A stretch of 64,000 nucleotides of DNA, from contig CAJTUV010000013.1 in the NCBI GenBank assembly GCA_910579515.1, positions 12,548 to 76,547 of the forward strand. Direction: 5' to 3'. This DNA is from an uncultured Hungatella sp. Lineage in GTDB: Bacteria; Bacillota; Clostridia; Lachnospirales; Lachnospiraceae. Shown here piece by piece: positions 1 to 7,216 of this stretch (position 1 is the stretch's first letter; each line of letters begins with the position of its first letter). A program made the translations under genes and the position numbers. The notes below the pieces were generated by a model, which saw only the letters and a list, made by a program, of their open reading frames with translations, made no database searches and was not told where the DNA came from.

Positions 1-1
1 G

Positions 2-1426
2 GCATTCAAAGCTGCCTCTCTGGAGCTGGAGGCTCTGGAGTGGGATACGTCCGATTTAGCCCGTTTTCCCAATCTGGTCAAGGTGGATCTGACTTATGGA
101 TGGCCTGGTGAAGAAGTGTTAAAGAAGATGGAATATTTGAAGGGAATCGTATGTTCCAATATGGAGCTTTCTGAGATTGCAGCCAAGGTGGAGCCAACAC
201 AGATTGTGGAGCTGGAGATTTCAGGGGCCGAAAGCCTGGAAGGGCTGTCTGCATTTGAGAATCTTCAGATTCTTACTCTGATAAATGTGCCTCAGCCTGA
301 TATCAGACAGATTACTCCCTTAAAAAATTTGAAATCTCTGTCTATTGAGGAGGACGATTCCACAGACCTGTTTGGAGATTCGTCCAAACAAAGGACCTTG
401 ACAGATTACTCAGGATTGTCGGTTCTTTCCGGCCTTGAGACCCTGCATTTACAGTCTTCTTCTCTTCGGGAATTCAGTTTTTTAAAGCCTCTTGTCAATC
501 TGACGGAGTTGTCCATAGAGGACAGCGAGGCCATTTCCGTAGAACCTTTGGGAGAATTGGGGCAGTTAACGTCTCTGAGACTGGTAGATAACGCTTCTGT
601 CCAGGATTACAATCCGATTGGAAGATTAGGCAGTCTGAAATCTCTGACGATTGATAAGTCAACCTCTCAGGACGATCCAGATTTGTCTTCTTTGGGGGAG
701 CTTGAGTATCTGGATATGAGTGGGTTCATGTCTGTGGCAGGAGTAAAGAATCTGACCAGTTTAAAGGAGCTGGTTCTCCATGGCTGCAATATTGATGAGA
801 TTAAGGCGCTTTCCGCTCTGACAGGTCTGGAGAGCTTTACCTGTTACTCTGTCTGGACCTACGCAGTGCCGCTGAAAAATGTGAATTTTCTCGATGGAAT
901 GACCAATTTAAAGCGCGTGGACTTTTGCGGCGGCCGTTTGGGGAACAGTTGGGGCGGATTCCAGAAAAATATGGAGATTCTGGGAGATATTTCCAATGTG
1001 CTTAACCATGAAGGGCTGGAGGAGCTGTATCTGAATCAATGTATGTTTGAGATTGGGTTTGACAAGATTAAGGAGAATCCCTCCTTAAGGATTCTGGAAA
1101 TGAAGGAGGTATCGTTAAAGGAAAACTTTTACGTGGAAACGTCGGGCGGATTCACGAATCTGTGGTATGATGATGTGACTTTAGAGGGACACACGGATTT
1201 TCTGACTCGTTTTCCTAATTTGGAAGAGCTTTACCTGGATGGAAATCAGTTGACTGACATTCAGTTTGCCGCTTCGCTAAAGAGCCTGACCCATTTGGGG
1301 CTTAACAATAACTATGTCACAGATCTTTCTCCACTAAATCAGGCGGAAAGCCTTGAGTTTCTGGATATCAGACAGAATCCTGTCACCAGTGTGGAGACAA
1401 GGGAAGGCGTGACGATACTAAAATAA
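2..1426 (+). CDS. Leucine-rich repeat protein, 5' end outside window
   Basis: The frame is open from the first bases of the window, so the true start lies upstream. A GTG at 83 is internal, because the codons before it already encode repeat-like sequence (LARFPNLVKVDL). The visible 474 residues are irregular leucine-rich repeats of about 22 residues with the LxxLxxLxL pattern, for example LEELYLDGNQLTDI and LTHLGLNNNYVTDL near the C-terminus. Such repeats normally form a curved binding surface. No transmembrane segment, LPXTG motif or catalytic domain is visible here; a signal peptide or other domain could lie in the missing N-terminus. The stop is 12 bases before the next gene, so the two are probably co-transcribed. 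The partner and cell location cannot be told. Confidence 0.8.
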   Translation, partial: AFKAASLELEALEWDTSDLARFPNLVKVDLTYGWPGEEVLKKMEYLKGIVCSNMELSEIAAKVEPTQIVELEISGAESLEGLSAFENLQILTLINVPQPDIRQITPLKNLKSLSIEEDDSTDLFGDSSKQRTLTDYSGLSVLSGLETLHLQSSSLREFSFLKPLVNLTELSIEDSEAISVEPLGELGQLTSLRLVDNASVQDYNPIGRLGSLKSLTIDKSTSQDDPDLSSLGELEYLDMSGFMSVAGVKNLTSLKELVLHGCNIDEIKALSALTGLESFTCYSVWTYAVPLKNVNFLDGMTNLKRVDFCGGRLGNSWGGFQKNMEILGDISNVLNHEGLEELYLNQCMFEIGFDKIKENPSLRILEMKEVSLKENFYVETSGGFTNLWYDDVTLEGHTDFLTRFPNLEELYLDGNQLTDIQFAASLKSLTHLGLNNNYVTDLSPLNQAESLEFLDIRQNPVTSVETREGVTILK

Positions 1427-1438
1427 GGAGGAGACAAG

Positions 1439-1741
1439 ATGTCTTCCTATACGAATGATGAAGTCTGGGAGCTGCTAAAAGAGCACCAGAACGAGGAGTG
1501 TTTGACAACAAAAGGGCTGCCTTTTACGTATACCATTAAAGGCGGTGAGATTTTTATAAGCAGAAGAAGTAAGTCCATTACCAGAAGCACCTTTGACGCG
1601 GCGTATAAAAAAATTCAGGAGACTCCTGAACTGATCACAGGACCGAAAAAGCTGGGAGTCTTTGGGGCGCCTTATCTTTGGGCTCTTTTTCGGAAGTTTC
1701 ATTTAATCGAGGGGCAAGACAAAAAGGAGAGAAAAGAATGA
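1439..1741 (+). CDS. Conserved-looking small protein of unknown function
   Basis: This 100-residue protein starts at an ATG preceded by a strong AAGGAGGAGACAAG ribosome binding site. It is hydrophilic and basic, with an ISRRSKSITRSTF stretch in the middle and an aromatic GVFGAPYLWALFRKF stretch near the end. It has no signal peptide or membrane segment, so it is probably cytoplasmic. Its stop overlaps the topB start (ATGA at 1738-1741), which implies translational coupling. The basic, compact composition would fit nucleic-acid binding alongside a topoisomerase, but that is only a guess; I do not recognise a family. Confidence 0.75.
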   Translation: MSSYTNDEVWELLKEHQNEECLTTKGLPFTYTIKGGEIFISRRSKSITRSTFDAAYKKIQETPELITGPKKLGVFGAPYLWALFRKFHLIEGQDKKERKE

Positions 1742-3957
1742 AAGCGTTAGTGATAGCGGAGAAGCCGTCGGTGGCAAGGGATATTGCCAGAGTGCTTGGA
1801 TGTATAAAGCAGATAAACGGAGCCATAGAAGGGAACCGCTATATTGTAACCTGGGGGCTGGGACATTTGGTAACTTTGGCAGATCCAGAAGGGTATGACC
1901 CCAAATATAAGGAATGGAACATGGAAGACCTGCCCATGCTTCCAGAGGTTTTTCGGCTGGAAATTATCAGGCAGACCAACAAACAGTATCAGGCAGTGAA
2001 GGCTCAGATTCATCGAAAAGATGTGGAAGAGATTATCATTGCTACGGATGCAGGGCGAGAAGGAGAACTGGTAGCCAGGCTGATCTTAAAGAAGGCAAAT
2101 TGTGACAAGCCTTTGAAACGATTGTGGATTTCTTCTGTCACAGACAAGGCAATCCGAGACGGTTTTTCCAACTTAAAGCCAGGAAAGGACTATGAGCCTC
2201 TTTTTGATGCAGCTATGTGCAGGGCGGAGGCGGACTGGCTGGTGGGAATCAACGCCACCAGGGCCCTGACCTGCAAATACAACGCCCAGCTTTCCTGCGG
2301 CAGGGTTCAGACTCCCACTCTTGCCATGATTGCAAAAAGAGAGGAGCAGATTCGCCAGTTTGTGCCAAAACCCTACTATGGAATCCAGGCAAAAGCAGGA
2401 GGCGTTACTTTAACCTGGAGAGATGAAAAAAGCAAGAGCAGCCAGTCTTTTGATAAAGAGAGAATCCTGAAGCTTATAAAAGAGCTGAAAGGGGGAAAGG
2501 CCGTGGTGGTTCAGGTAAAAAAGGTTCCTAAAAAGACCATGGCTCCTCTTTTGTATGATTTGACAGAGCTTCAGCGAGACGCCAGCAAAAGATATGATTA
2601 TTCGGCAAAAGAGACCTTAAATATTATGCAGCGGCTTTATGAGAATCATAAAGTTTTGACGTATCCGAGAACGGACTCCAGATATTTAAGCTCAGACATT
2701 GTTCCTACTTTGAAGGAACGACTCAAGGCCTGTTCGGTTGGGCCTTACAAGCTTTTGGCAGGCCGTCTAATAAATCAGGCTTTGCCGTCAAAACCGTTTT
2801 TTGTAGATAACAGCAAGGTCTCAGATCATCACGCCATTATTCCAACAGAGCAGTTTGTCCAGCTTTCCCATATGACTGTGGAGGAGCGGCGGATCTATGA
2901 TCTGGTGGTCCGGCGTTTTCTGGCAGTTCTGTACCCACCCTATGAGTATGAACAGGTCACCATGACCGTGAAGATCGGGGGAGAGCTTTTTGTGGCCAAT
3001 GGAACCACAACCACGATTTTGGGATGGAAGACCGCTTATGAGACGGACAGTAAGACAGAGGGACCGTCTTTTTTCCTGGAAGAGGAGGTTTTGGAATCAG
3101 GAAGTTCTTGCGGCGGTTTGCTGAATAAGAGAGAGGGAGACTGTCTGGAAGGGGTGGTTCTGTCCATGACAGAGGGAAAGACCAAGCCGCCCGCGCCTTT
3201 TAACGAAGCCACGTTATTGTCAGCCATGGAAAATCCTGCGGCCTATATGGAGTCAGGGGACAAGGCGATGGCAAAGACGCTTGGAGAGACAGGGGGCTTA
3301 GGAACCGTGGCCACCAGAGCGGATATCATTGAAAAACTGTTTTCCACCTTTTTGCTGGAAAAGCGGGGAAAAGATATCTACCTGACTTCCAAGGCAAAAC
3401 AGCTTCTGGGGCTGGTGCCGGAGGACCTTAGAAGACCAGAGCTGACGGCAGACTGGGAGATGAAATTGTTGCAGATTGCCAAAGGCAGTTTGTCCAGAAC
3501 TGTCTTTATGCAGGATATCCGGCGGTATTCAGGGGAATTGATTGATGAGATTAAACAGGGAGAGGGAAGTTTTTGTCATGACAATCTGACCAATAAAAAA
3601 TGCCCGAATTGCGGGAAACGTCTCCTTCTTGTGAAAGGGAAAAACGCCGAGATGCTGGTTTGTCAGGATCGGGGATGCGGGTATCGGGAGACAGTTTCCC
3701 GCACCTCCAACGCCAGGTGTCCGGTATGCCATAAAAAAATGGAGCTGCGGGGAAAAGGAGAGGCTCAGATTTTTGTCTGCAAGTGCGGGCATAAGGAGAA
3801 GCTGACAGCTTTTCAGGAGCGCAGGAAAAAGGAAGGGGCCGGAGTGTCGAAAAAAGATGTGAACCGATATTTAAACCGACAGAAAAAAGAAGCGGCTGAA
3901 CCTATCAACAATGGGCTTGCCAATGCTTTGGCTGGAATTAAATGGGAGGATTCATGA
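1738..3957 (+). CDS. topB: DNA topoisomerase III (type IA)
   Basis: This 739-residue type IA topoisomerase cuts one DNA strand and passes the other through, resolving precatenanes and recombination intermediates. The Toprim domain starts at the N-terminus (VIAEKPSVARDIARVLG) with the acidic motif DAGREGE. The catalytic tyrosine is Y309 in TYPRTDSRYL. SCGRVQTPTLAMI and GTVATRADII are further family motifs. The C-terminus carries cysteine pairs typical of topoisomerase zinc ribbons (CPNCGKR, CQDRGCGY, CPVCHKK, CKCG). I chose ATG 1738 because it overlaps the upstream stop as ATGA, has AAAAGGAGAG before it, and begins at the conserved MKALVIAEKPSVA; an earlier in-frame ATG at 1678 lies inside the previous gene. 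The stop in turn overlaps the serpin start. Type IA enzymes of this form also occur on mobile elements, but nothing else here suggests one. Confidence 0.96.
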   Translation: MKALVIAEKPSVARDIARVLGCIKQINGAIEGNRYIVTWGLGHLVTLADPEGYDPKYKEWNMEDLPMLPEVFRLEIIRQTNKQYQAVKAQIHRKDVEEIIIATDAGREGELVARLILKKANCDKPLKRLWISSVTDKAIRDGFSNLKPGKDYEPLFDAAMCRAEADWLVGINATRALTCKYNAQLSCGRVQTPTLAMIAKREEQIRQFVPKPYYGIQAKAGGVTLTWRDEKSKSSQSFDKERILKLIKELKGGKAVVVQVKKVPKKTMAPLLYDLTELQRDASKRYDYSAKETLNIMQRLYENHKVLTYPRTDSRYLSSDIVPTLKERLKACSVGPYKLLAGRLINQALPSKPFFVDNSKVSDHHAIIPTEQFVQLSHMTVEERRIYDLVVRRFLAVLYPPYEYEQVTMTVKIGGELFVANGTTTTILGWKTAYETDSKTEGPSFFLEEEVLESGSSCGGLLNKREGDCLEGVVLSMTEGKTKPPAPFNEATLLSAMENPAAYMESGDKAMAKTLGETGGLGTVATRADIIEKLFSTFLLEKRGKDIYLTSKAKQLLGLVPEDLRRPELTADWEMKLLQIAKGSLSRTVFMQDIRRYSGELIDEIKQGEGSFCHDNLTNKKCPNCGKRLLLVKGKNAEMLVCQDRGCGYRETVSRTSNARCPVCHKKMELRGKGEAQIFVCKCGHKEKLTAFQERRKKEGAGVSKKDVNRYLNRQKKEAAEPINNGLANALAGIKWEDS

Positions 3958-5222
3958 GAAAAAGAATGGTTTTGTTAGTTGTGGCGATGGCGGCTGCTCT
4001 TTCCGGTTGTGGAGGAGAGACAAAGGCTTTGACTTCCCAATGTCTTGCAAAGCCTGACTATCCGGTAAAAGAATATCAAAGTGATGAAAAACGATGGGAG
4101 GCAGAGGGGAATTTGCAGATCGGGGACGATTTTTCCAAAGCTTTCAATCAGTTTGCTTATCAGTCAGCCGTGCAGGTTTTAAAGGAGGAGAATGTTAACG
4201 GGATTTATTCTCCCATCAGTTTGTATTTTGCCATGTCTGCAGCGGCGGCGGGAGCCGATGGACAGACACGGCAGGAGATTTTAGATTTGCTGGGATATGA
4301 GAGCGAGGAGTTATTGGCACAAGACTGTGAGAATGCGTTTTGTTTTCTTTATCAGAATCAGAAAAACCATAAGCTTCAGATTGCCACTTCGTTTTGGATT
4401 GACAAAGATTTTTCTGTGGAGAAAGAATTTCTTGGCCATGGAAAGGACGCATATTTTGCAGAAATATTTCACACAGACTTTTCTGACGAAAATGCCGGAA
4501 AGGATATGGCGTCCTGGGTAAAGGATCATACCCATGGCTTGCTGGATTTACCGGTTGACTCGAAAGAAGGACAGGTCTTTTCTTTGATTAATACTGTATA
4601 CTATTATGATGAGTGGCTGGATAAGTTTGACAAAGAAAAGACGGTCGAAGGGATTTTTACCTGTGGGGATGGAATAGAGGTGACCTGCGATTTTATGAAT
4701 CGAACCATGGATTCTCACTGGTTTGTGCGGGGGGAGAATTACACTGTATCCAGTCTTTTTTGTAAGAACGGAAGGATGTATGTTCTTTTACCAGACAAAG
4801 ATACAGACCTTTGGCAGCTTCTTGCATCTGTGGAAAATCTGGAAGGGGTTTTTAAGGAGGAGTATGGAGAGTCTATGTGTGGTGAGGTCGTATGGCAAGT
4901 GCCGAAGTTCTCCTATGGCAGCAGTTACACCCTGATGGATCTGTTAAATAAGATGGGAGTGACGGCGGCATTTTCCTCAGAGGCGGCAGACTTTTCCAAA
5001 ATCAGCCAGGAGAATATATGGCTGGACTGTGTGATTCAGAAAAACCATATTGGAATTGATGAAAACGGAATCGAGGCGGCTTCCTTTACTCAGATGGACT
5101 GGGCGGGAGCGGCCATGCCAAATGGAAGAGCAGAAATGATATTGGACCGTCCGTTTTTCTATGTGATAGAAGAAAAAGGATGTCCGGTGTTTTTTGGAAT
5201 CTGTCAGAATCCAGAGAAATAG
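3954..5222 (+). CDS. Serpin-family lipoprotein
   Basis: This 422-residue protein has a lipoprotein signal peptide with lipobox LSGC (Cys19), so it should be anchored outside the cell membrane. The body is a full-length serpin: a conserved helix B/C region (NGIYSPISLYFAMSAAAAGA), a strand/hinge region DENGIEAAS and the C-terminal DRPFFYVIEE strand. Serpins trap serine or cysteine proteases by cleavage of the reactive loop. Counting P15 from hinge Gly372, P1-P1' falls near Ala386-Ala387 within WAGAAMPN, which would suit an elastase- or subtilisin-like protease. P14 is isoleucine, larger than the usual Thr/Ser, so inhibitory activity is likely but not certain. ATG 3954 is chosen because it overlaps the topB stop (ATGA) and follows GGGAGGA; the ATG at 3942 sits before that site. 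Confidence 0.92.
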   Translation: MRKRMVLLVVAMAAALSGCGGETKALTSQCLAKPDYPVKEYQSDEKRWEAEGNLQIGDDFSKAFNQFAYQSAVQVLKEENVNGIYSPISLYFAMSAAAAGADGQTRQEILDLLGYESEELLAQDCENAFCFLYQNQKNHKLQIATSFWIDKDFSVEKEFLGHGKDAYFAEIFHTDFSDENAGKDMASWVKDHTHGLLDLPVDSKEGQVFSLINTVYYYDEWLDKFDKEKTVEGIFTCGDGIEVTCDFMNRTMDSHWFVRGENYTVSSLFCKNGRMYVLLPDKDTDLWQLLASVENLEGVFKEEYGESMCGEVVWQVPKFSYGSSYTLMDLLNKMGVTAAFSSEAADFSKISQENIWLDCVIQKNHIGIDENGIEAASFTQMDWAGAAMPNGRAEMILDRPFFYVIEEKGCPVFFGICQNPEK

Positions 5223-5241
5223 AAGGAATGAGGGGTGCGGC

Positions 5242-5730
5242 ATGGAGAGACGAGATAAGATCAATTACTATTTGGATTTAGCGGATGTGGTCTCTAAAAG
5301 GGGGACTTGTCTGCGCAGGCTTTATGGAGCTGTGATTGTAAAAAACGACGAGGTGATCTCCACAGGATACGTGGGAGCGCCCAGAGGCAGAAAGAATTGC
5401 TCCGATCTGGGAGTCTGCGTTCGTCAGAAAATGAACATTCCCAGGGGAGAACGATATGAATTGTGCCGCAGCGTCCATGCGGAGGCCAATGCCATTATCA
5501 GTGCAGAGCGGGAGAAGATGATAGGAGCTTGTCTGTATTTAAGTGGAAAAGAGACAGAGACAGGGGAGTATGTAAAAAGATGCAACTGTTGTTCTATGTG
5601 TAAGCGCCTGGTGATCAATGCGGGGATTTCCACGGTTTATGTCAGAGACGACGAGGAACATTATCGGGAGATTCGGGTTCAAGACTGGATTGAAAAGGAT
5701 GAGTCTTTAGAGGGGACATTTGGATATTAA
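5242..5730 (+). CDS. dCMP deaminase / ComEB-like cytidine deaminase-family protein
   Basis: This 162-residue zinc-dependent deaminase should convert dCMP to dUMP for thymidylate synthesis. The metal and catalytic residues are visible: HAEANAI with His79 and Glu81, and the cysteine pair Cys117-x-x-Cys120 in RCNCCSMCKR. The usual PCxxC reads CCxxC here, and extra cysteines at 114 and 116 make the site unusually cysteine-rich. The N-terminal DLADVVSKRGTCLRR and GYVGAPRG segments fit the ComEB family. ATG 5242 is preferred over an in-frame start at 5194, which lies inside the serpin gene. A terminator follows directly, closing the unit that begins at or before the LRR gene. Confidence 0.88.
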   Translation: MERRDKINYYLDLADVVSKRGTCLRRLYGAVIVKNDEVISTGYVGAPRGRKNCSDLGVCVRQKMNIPRGERYELCRSVHAEANAIISAEREKMIGACLYLSGKETETGEYVKRCNCCSMCKRLVINAGISTVYVRDDEEHYREIRVQDWIEKDESLEGTFGY

Positions 5731-5737
5731 AGGAAAG

Positions 5738-5780
5738 AAGAAGGGCGGACCAATACTTGGTCTTTCCTTCTTCCTTTTCT
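5738..5780. terminator. Hairpin terminator between convergent genes
   Basis: AAGAAGG (5738-5744) pairs with CCTTCTT (5766-5772), and GACCAA (5748-5753) pairs with TTGGTC (5757-5762) around a TAC loop, with a small GCG/TTT internal loop. A T-rich tract (CCTTTTCTT) follows on the + strand. It sits 8 bases after the dCMP deaminase stop and 13 bases beyond the end of the convergent YjfB-like gene, so it may serve both. Confidence 0.6.
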
Positions 5781-5792
5781 TATGCAAAAATT

Positions 5793-5969
5793 CTACACCC
5801 GAATGTCAAGTATCTCTCCCAGTCCCGGGGTGACAGCCTCCGCCATCATCTCATCTAAGATCTCACCGGTTTCTTCGGCTGTATCAAGAACTTTTGACAA
5901 TAGGGCGATTCCCATGTTTGTGCTTAGTCTGCTGGCAGACATAGACACGGATAATGCTGCGATATCCAT
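5793..5969 (-). CDS. YjfB-like small protein (putative motility protein family)
   Basis: This 58-residue protein begins MDIAALSVSMSASRLS, continues with GIALLSKVLDTAEETGE and ends GLGEILDIRV. That pattern matches the short YjfB family found in many flagellated Firmicutes, where it is annotated as a putative motility protein; the molecular role is unknown. It has no signal peptide or membrane segment. ATG 5969 is chosen because AGGGAGGT lies 8 bases upstream; a GTG three codons earlier (5978) overlaps that site. A good promoter lies upstream and the gene diverges from the HD-GYP signalling operon, a sensible context if c-di-GMP controls motility in this organism. Confidence 0.75.
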   Translation of the reverse strand: MDIAALSVSMSASRLSTNMGIALLSKVLDTAEETGEILDEMMAEAVTPGLGEILDIRV

Positions 5970-5990
5970 ACATACCACCTCCCTTGGGCA

Positions 5991-6019
5991 ATTATAACAA
6001 AAATCGGGTGGAAAATCAA
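5991..6019 (-). promoter_or_regulatory. Sigma-A-type promoter for the YjfB-like gene
   Basis: Read on the minus strand, TTGATT (6019-6014) and TATAAT (5996-5991) are separated by 17 bases. The -10 is perfect and the -35 matches 4 of 6. The start codon of the YjfB-like gene lies about 20 bases downstream of the -10, leaving room for its AGGGAGGT site. Confidence 0.6.
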
Positions 6020-6049
6020 CATTGAGTATAAAAAATAGTTCTAGTTATC

Positions 6050-6078
6050 TTGCAGGTATCGGCTTTTTCCTTTATAAT
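6050..6078 (+). promoter_or_regulatory. Probable promoter of the HD-GYP / hybrid kinase operon
   Basis: A perfect TATAAT (6073-6078) lies 17 bases after TTGCAG (6050-6055), which keeps only the TTG of a -35. Transcription would begin near 6085, giving a leader of about 95 bases that includes two hairpins. It is divergent from the YjfB-like promoter, with about 30 bases between their -35 elements. Confidence 0.45.
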
Positions 6079-6090
6079 GTAGTTATATAT

Positions 6091-6165
6091 GCCATGAAAG
6101 AAAATCGTGGCTAGTGTACAGACTGCCTGACGCCTGGATTGACGGATAGACAGTTTACACACTAG
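6091..6165 (+). promoter_or_regulatory. Structured 5' leader of the HD-GYP operon
   Basis: Two stems follow one another. GCCATG (6091-6096) pairs with CGTGGC (6106-6111) using one wobble. CTAGTGTACAGACTG (6111-6125) pairs with CAGTTTACACACTAG (6151-6165), 13 of 15 positions counting one wobble, around a 25-base loop (6126-6150). The foot of the second stem overlaps the first bases of the AGGGGAAGG ribosome binding region, so folding could affect translation. It does not match the c-di-GMP-I riboswitch consensus as I know it. It could be a ligand- or protein-responsive leader or simply an mRNA-stabilising structure. Confidence 0.45.
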
Positions 6166-6181
6166 GGGAAGGATGGGGAAT

Positions 6182-7216
6182 ATGGATAACTGGATATTAG
6201 TAGTGGACGACGATGCGATCAATTTAAAGATGGCGAGTAAGATGTTGGTCACCTCCGGATTTCGGGCGAGCTGTGTCAAGTCCGGTCAGGCGGCTTTGGA
6301 TTTTTTGAAAAACAACAAGCCCAATCTGATTCTTCTGGATATCCATATGCCGGAGATGGATGGTTTTGAAACATTGAGGCTTTTGAAAGCGGATAAAATA
6401 ACATCGGATATTCCGGTGATTTTTCTGACGGCTGACGACAATCAGTCGGTTGAGATTAAAGGGCTGCAGTGCGGCGCGCTGGATTTTGTCAAGAAACCCT
6501 TTGTGCCGGAGATCCTGCTTCAAAGAGTGCGCAGGACGATTGAGTTGGATCAGCTAAAGAGAGATTTGTCCAGCGAGGTGGAAAAGCAGACCAGAATTGC
6601 CGTGGAGCGTCAGCGTCGGCTGGAAAGAATGTCCATGCAGATTGTTCAGACCCTTTCAGGAGCGATTGACGCCAAAGATAAATATACGAACGGACATTCT
6701 ACTCGTGTGGCAGAATATTCCAGAGAGATCGCCAAGCGTTTTGGAAAGTCAGAGGAGGATCAGGAAAATATTTATATGCTGGGCCTTCTCCATGATGTAG
6801 GAAAGATTGGAATTCCTGACGATATCATTAATAAGACTTCCCGTCTGACAGACGAGGAGTATGCGATTATTAAAACTCATACAAAGATTGGGTCAGAAAT
6901 CCTGAAAAATATTACAGAGATGCCGGACATTGTGATGGGGGCAAGATGGCATCATGAACGTTATGACGGTAAGGGATATCCAGATGGCCTGGCAGGAGGG
7001 GCAATCCCAGAGGTTGCCAGGATCATTGCAGTGGCAGACACCTATGATGCTATGACTTCCAGAAGAAGTTACCGCAGTACGCTTCCCCAAAGTGTTGTCA
7101 GAGCTGAGATAGAAAAGTGTTCCGGTAATCAGTTTGATCCGGCTTTTGCAGCCATCATGCTGGATATGATTGATGAGGACACAGAGTATATCATGCGGGA
7201 AGGCGGGAAGGAATGA
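6182..7216 (+). CDS. Response regulator with HD-GYP domain (probable c-di-GMP phosphodiesterase)
   Basis: This 344-residue protein joins a receiver domain (ILVVDDDAINLK; acceptor Asp53 in LILLDIHMP; FVKKPF lysine motif) to an HD-GYP domain from about residue 155. The HD pair is His204-Asp205 in LLHDVGKIGIPD, and the signature HHERYDGKGYPDGL lies near 255-270. HD-GYP proteins hydrolyse c-di-GMP at a metal centre; phosphorylation of the receiver would gate this. ATG 6182 has GGAAGG nine bases upstream; ATG 6173 is an alternative only four bases after AGGGG. Its stop overlaps the start of the hybrid kinase (ATGA), so the two are translated together and the kinase's HPt domain is the obvious phosphodonor. 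Confidence 0.92.
   Translation: MDNWILVVDDDAINLKMASKMLVTSGFRASCVKSGQAALDFLKNNKPNLILLDIHMPEMDGFETLRLLKADKITSDIPVIFLTADDNQSVEIKGLQCGALDFVKKPFVPEILLQRVRRTIELDQLKRDLSSEVEKQTRIAVERQRRLERMSMQIVQTLSGAIDAKDKYTNGHSTRVAEYSREIAKRFGKSEEDQENIYMLGLLHDVGKIGIPDDIINKTSRLTDEEYAIIKTHTKIGSEILKNITEMPDIVMGARWHHERYDGKGYPDGLAGGAIPEVARIIAVADTYDAMTSRRSYRSTLPQSVVRAEIEKCSGNQFDPAFAAIMLDMIDEDTEYIMREGGKE

Noticed and set aside
6085..6172. c-di-GMP riboswitch in the HD-GYP leader
   Set aside because: The stems do not contain the GGGACGCAAAGC-like core or tetraloop receptor of the class I riboswitch. Only an unclassified structured leader is claimed.
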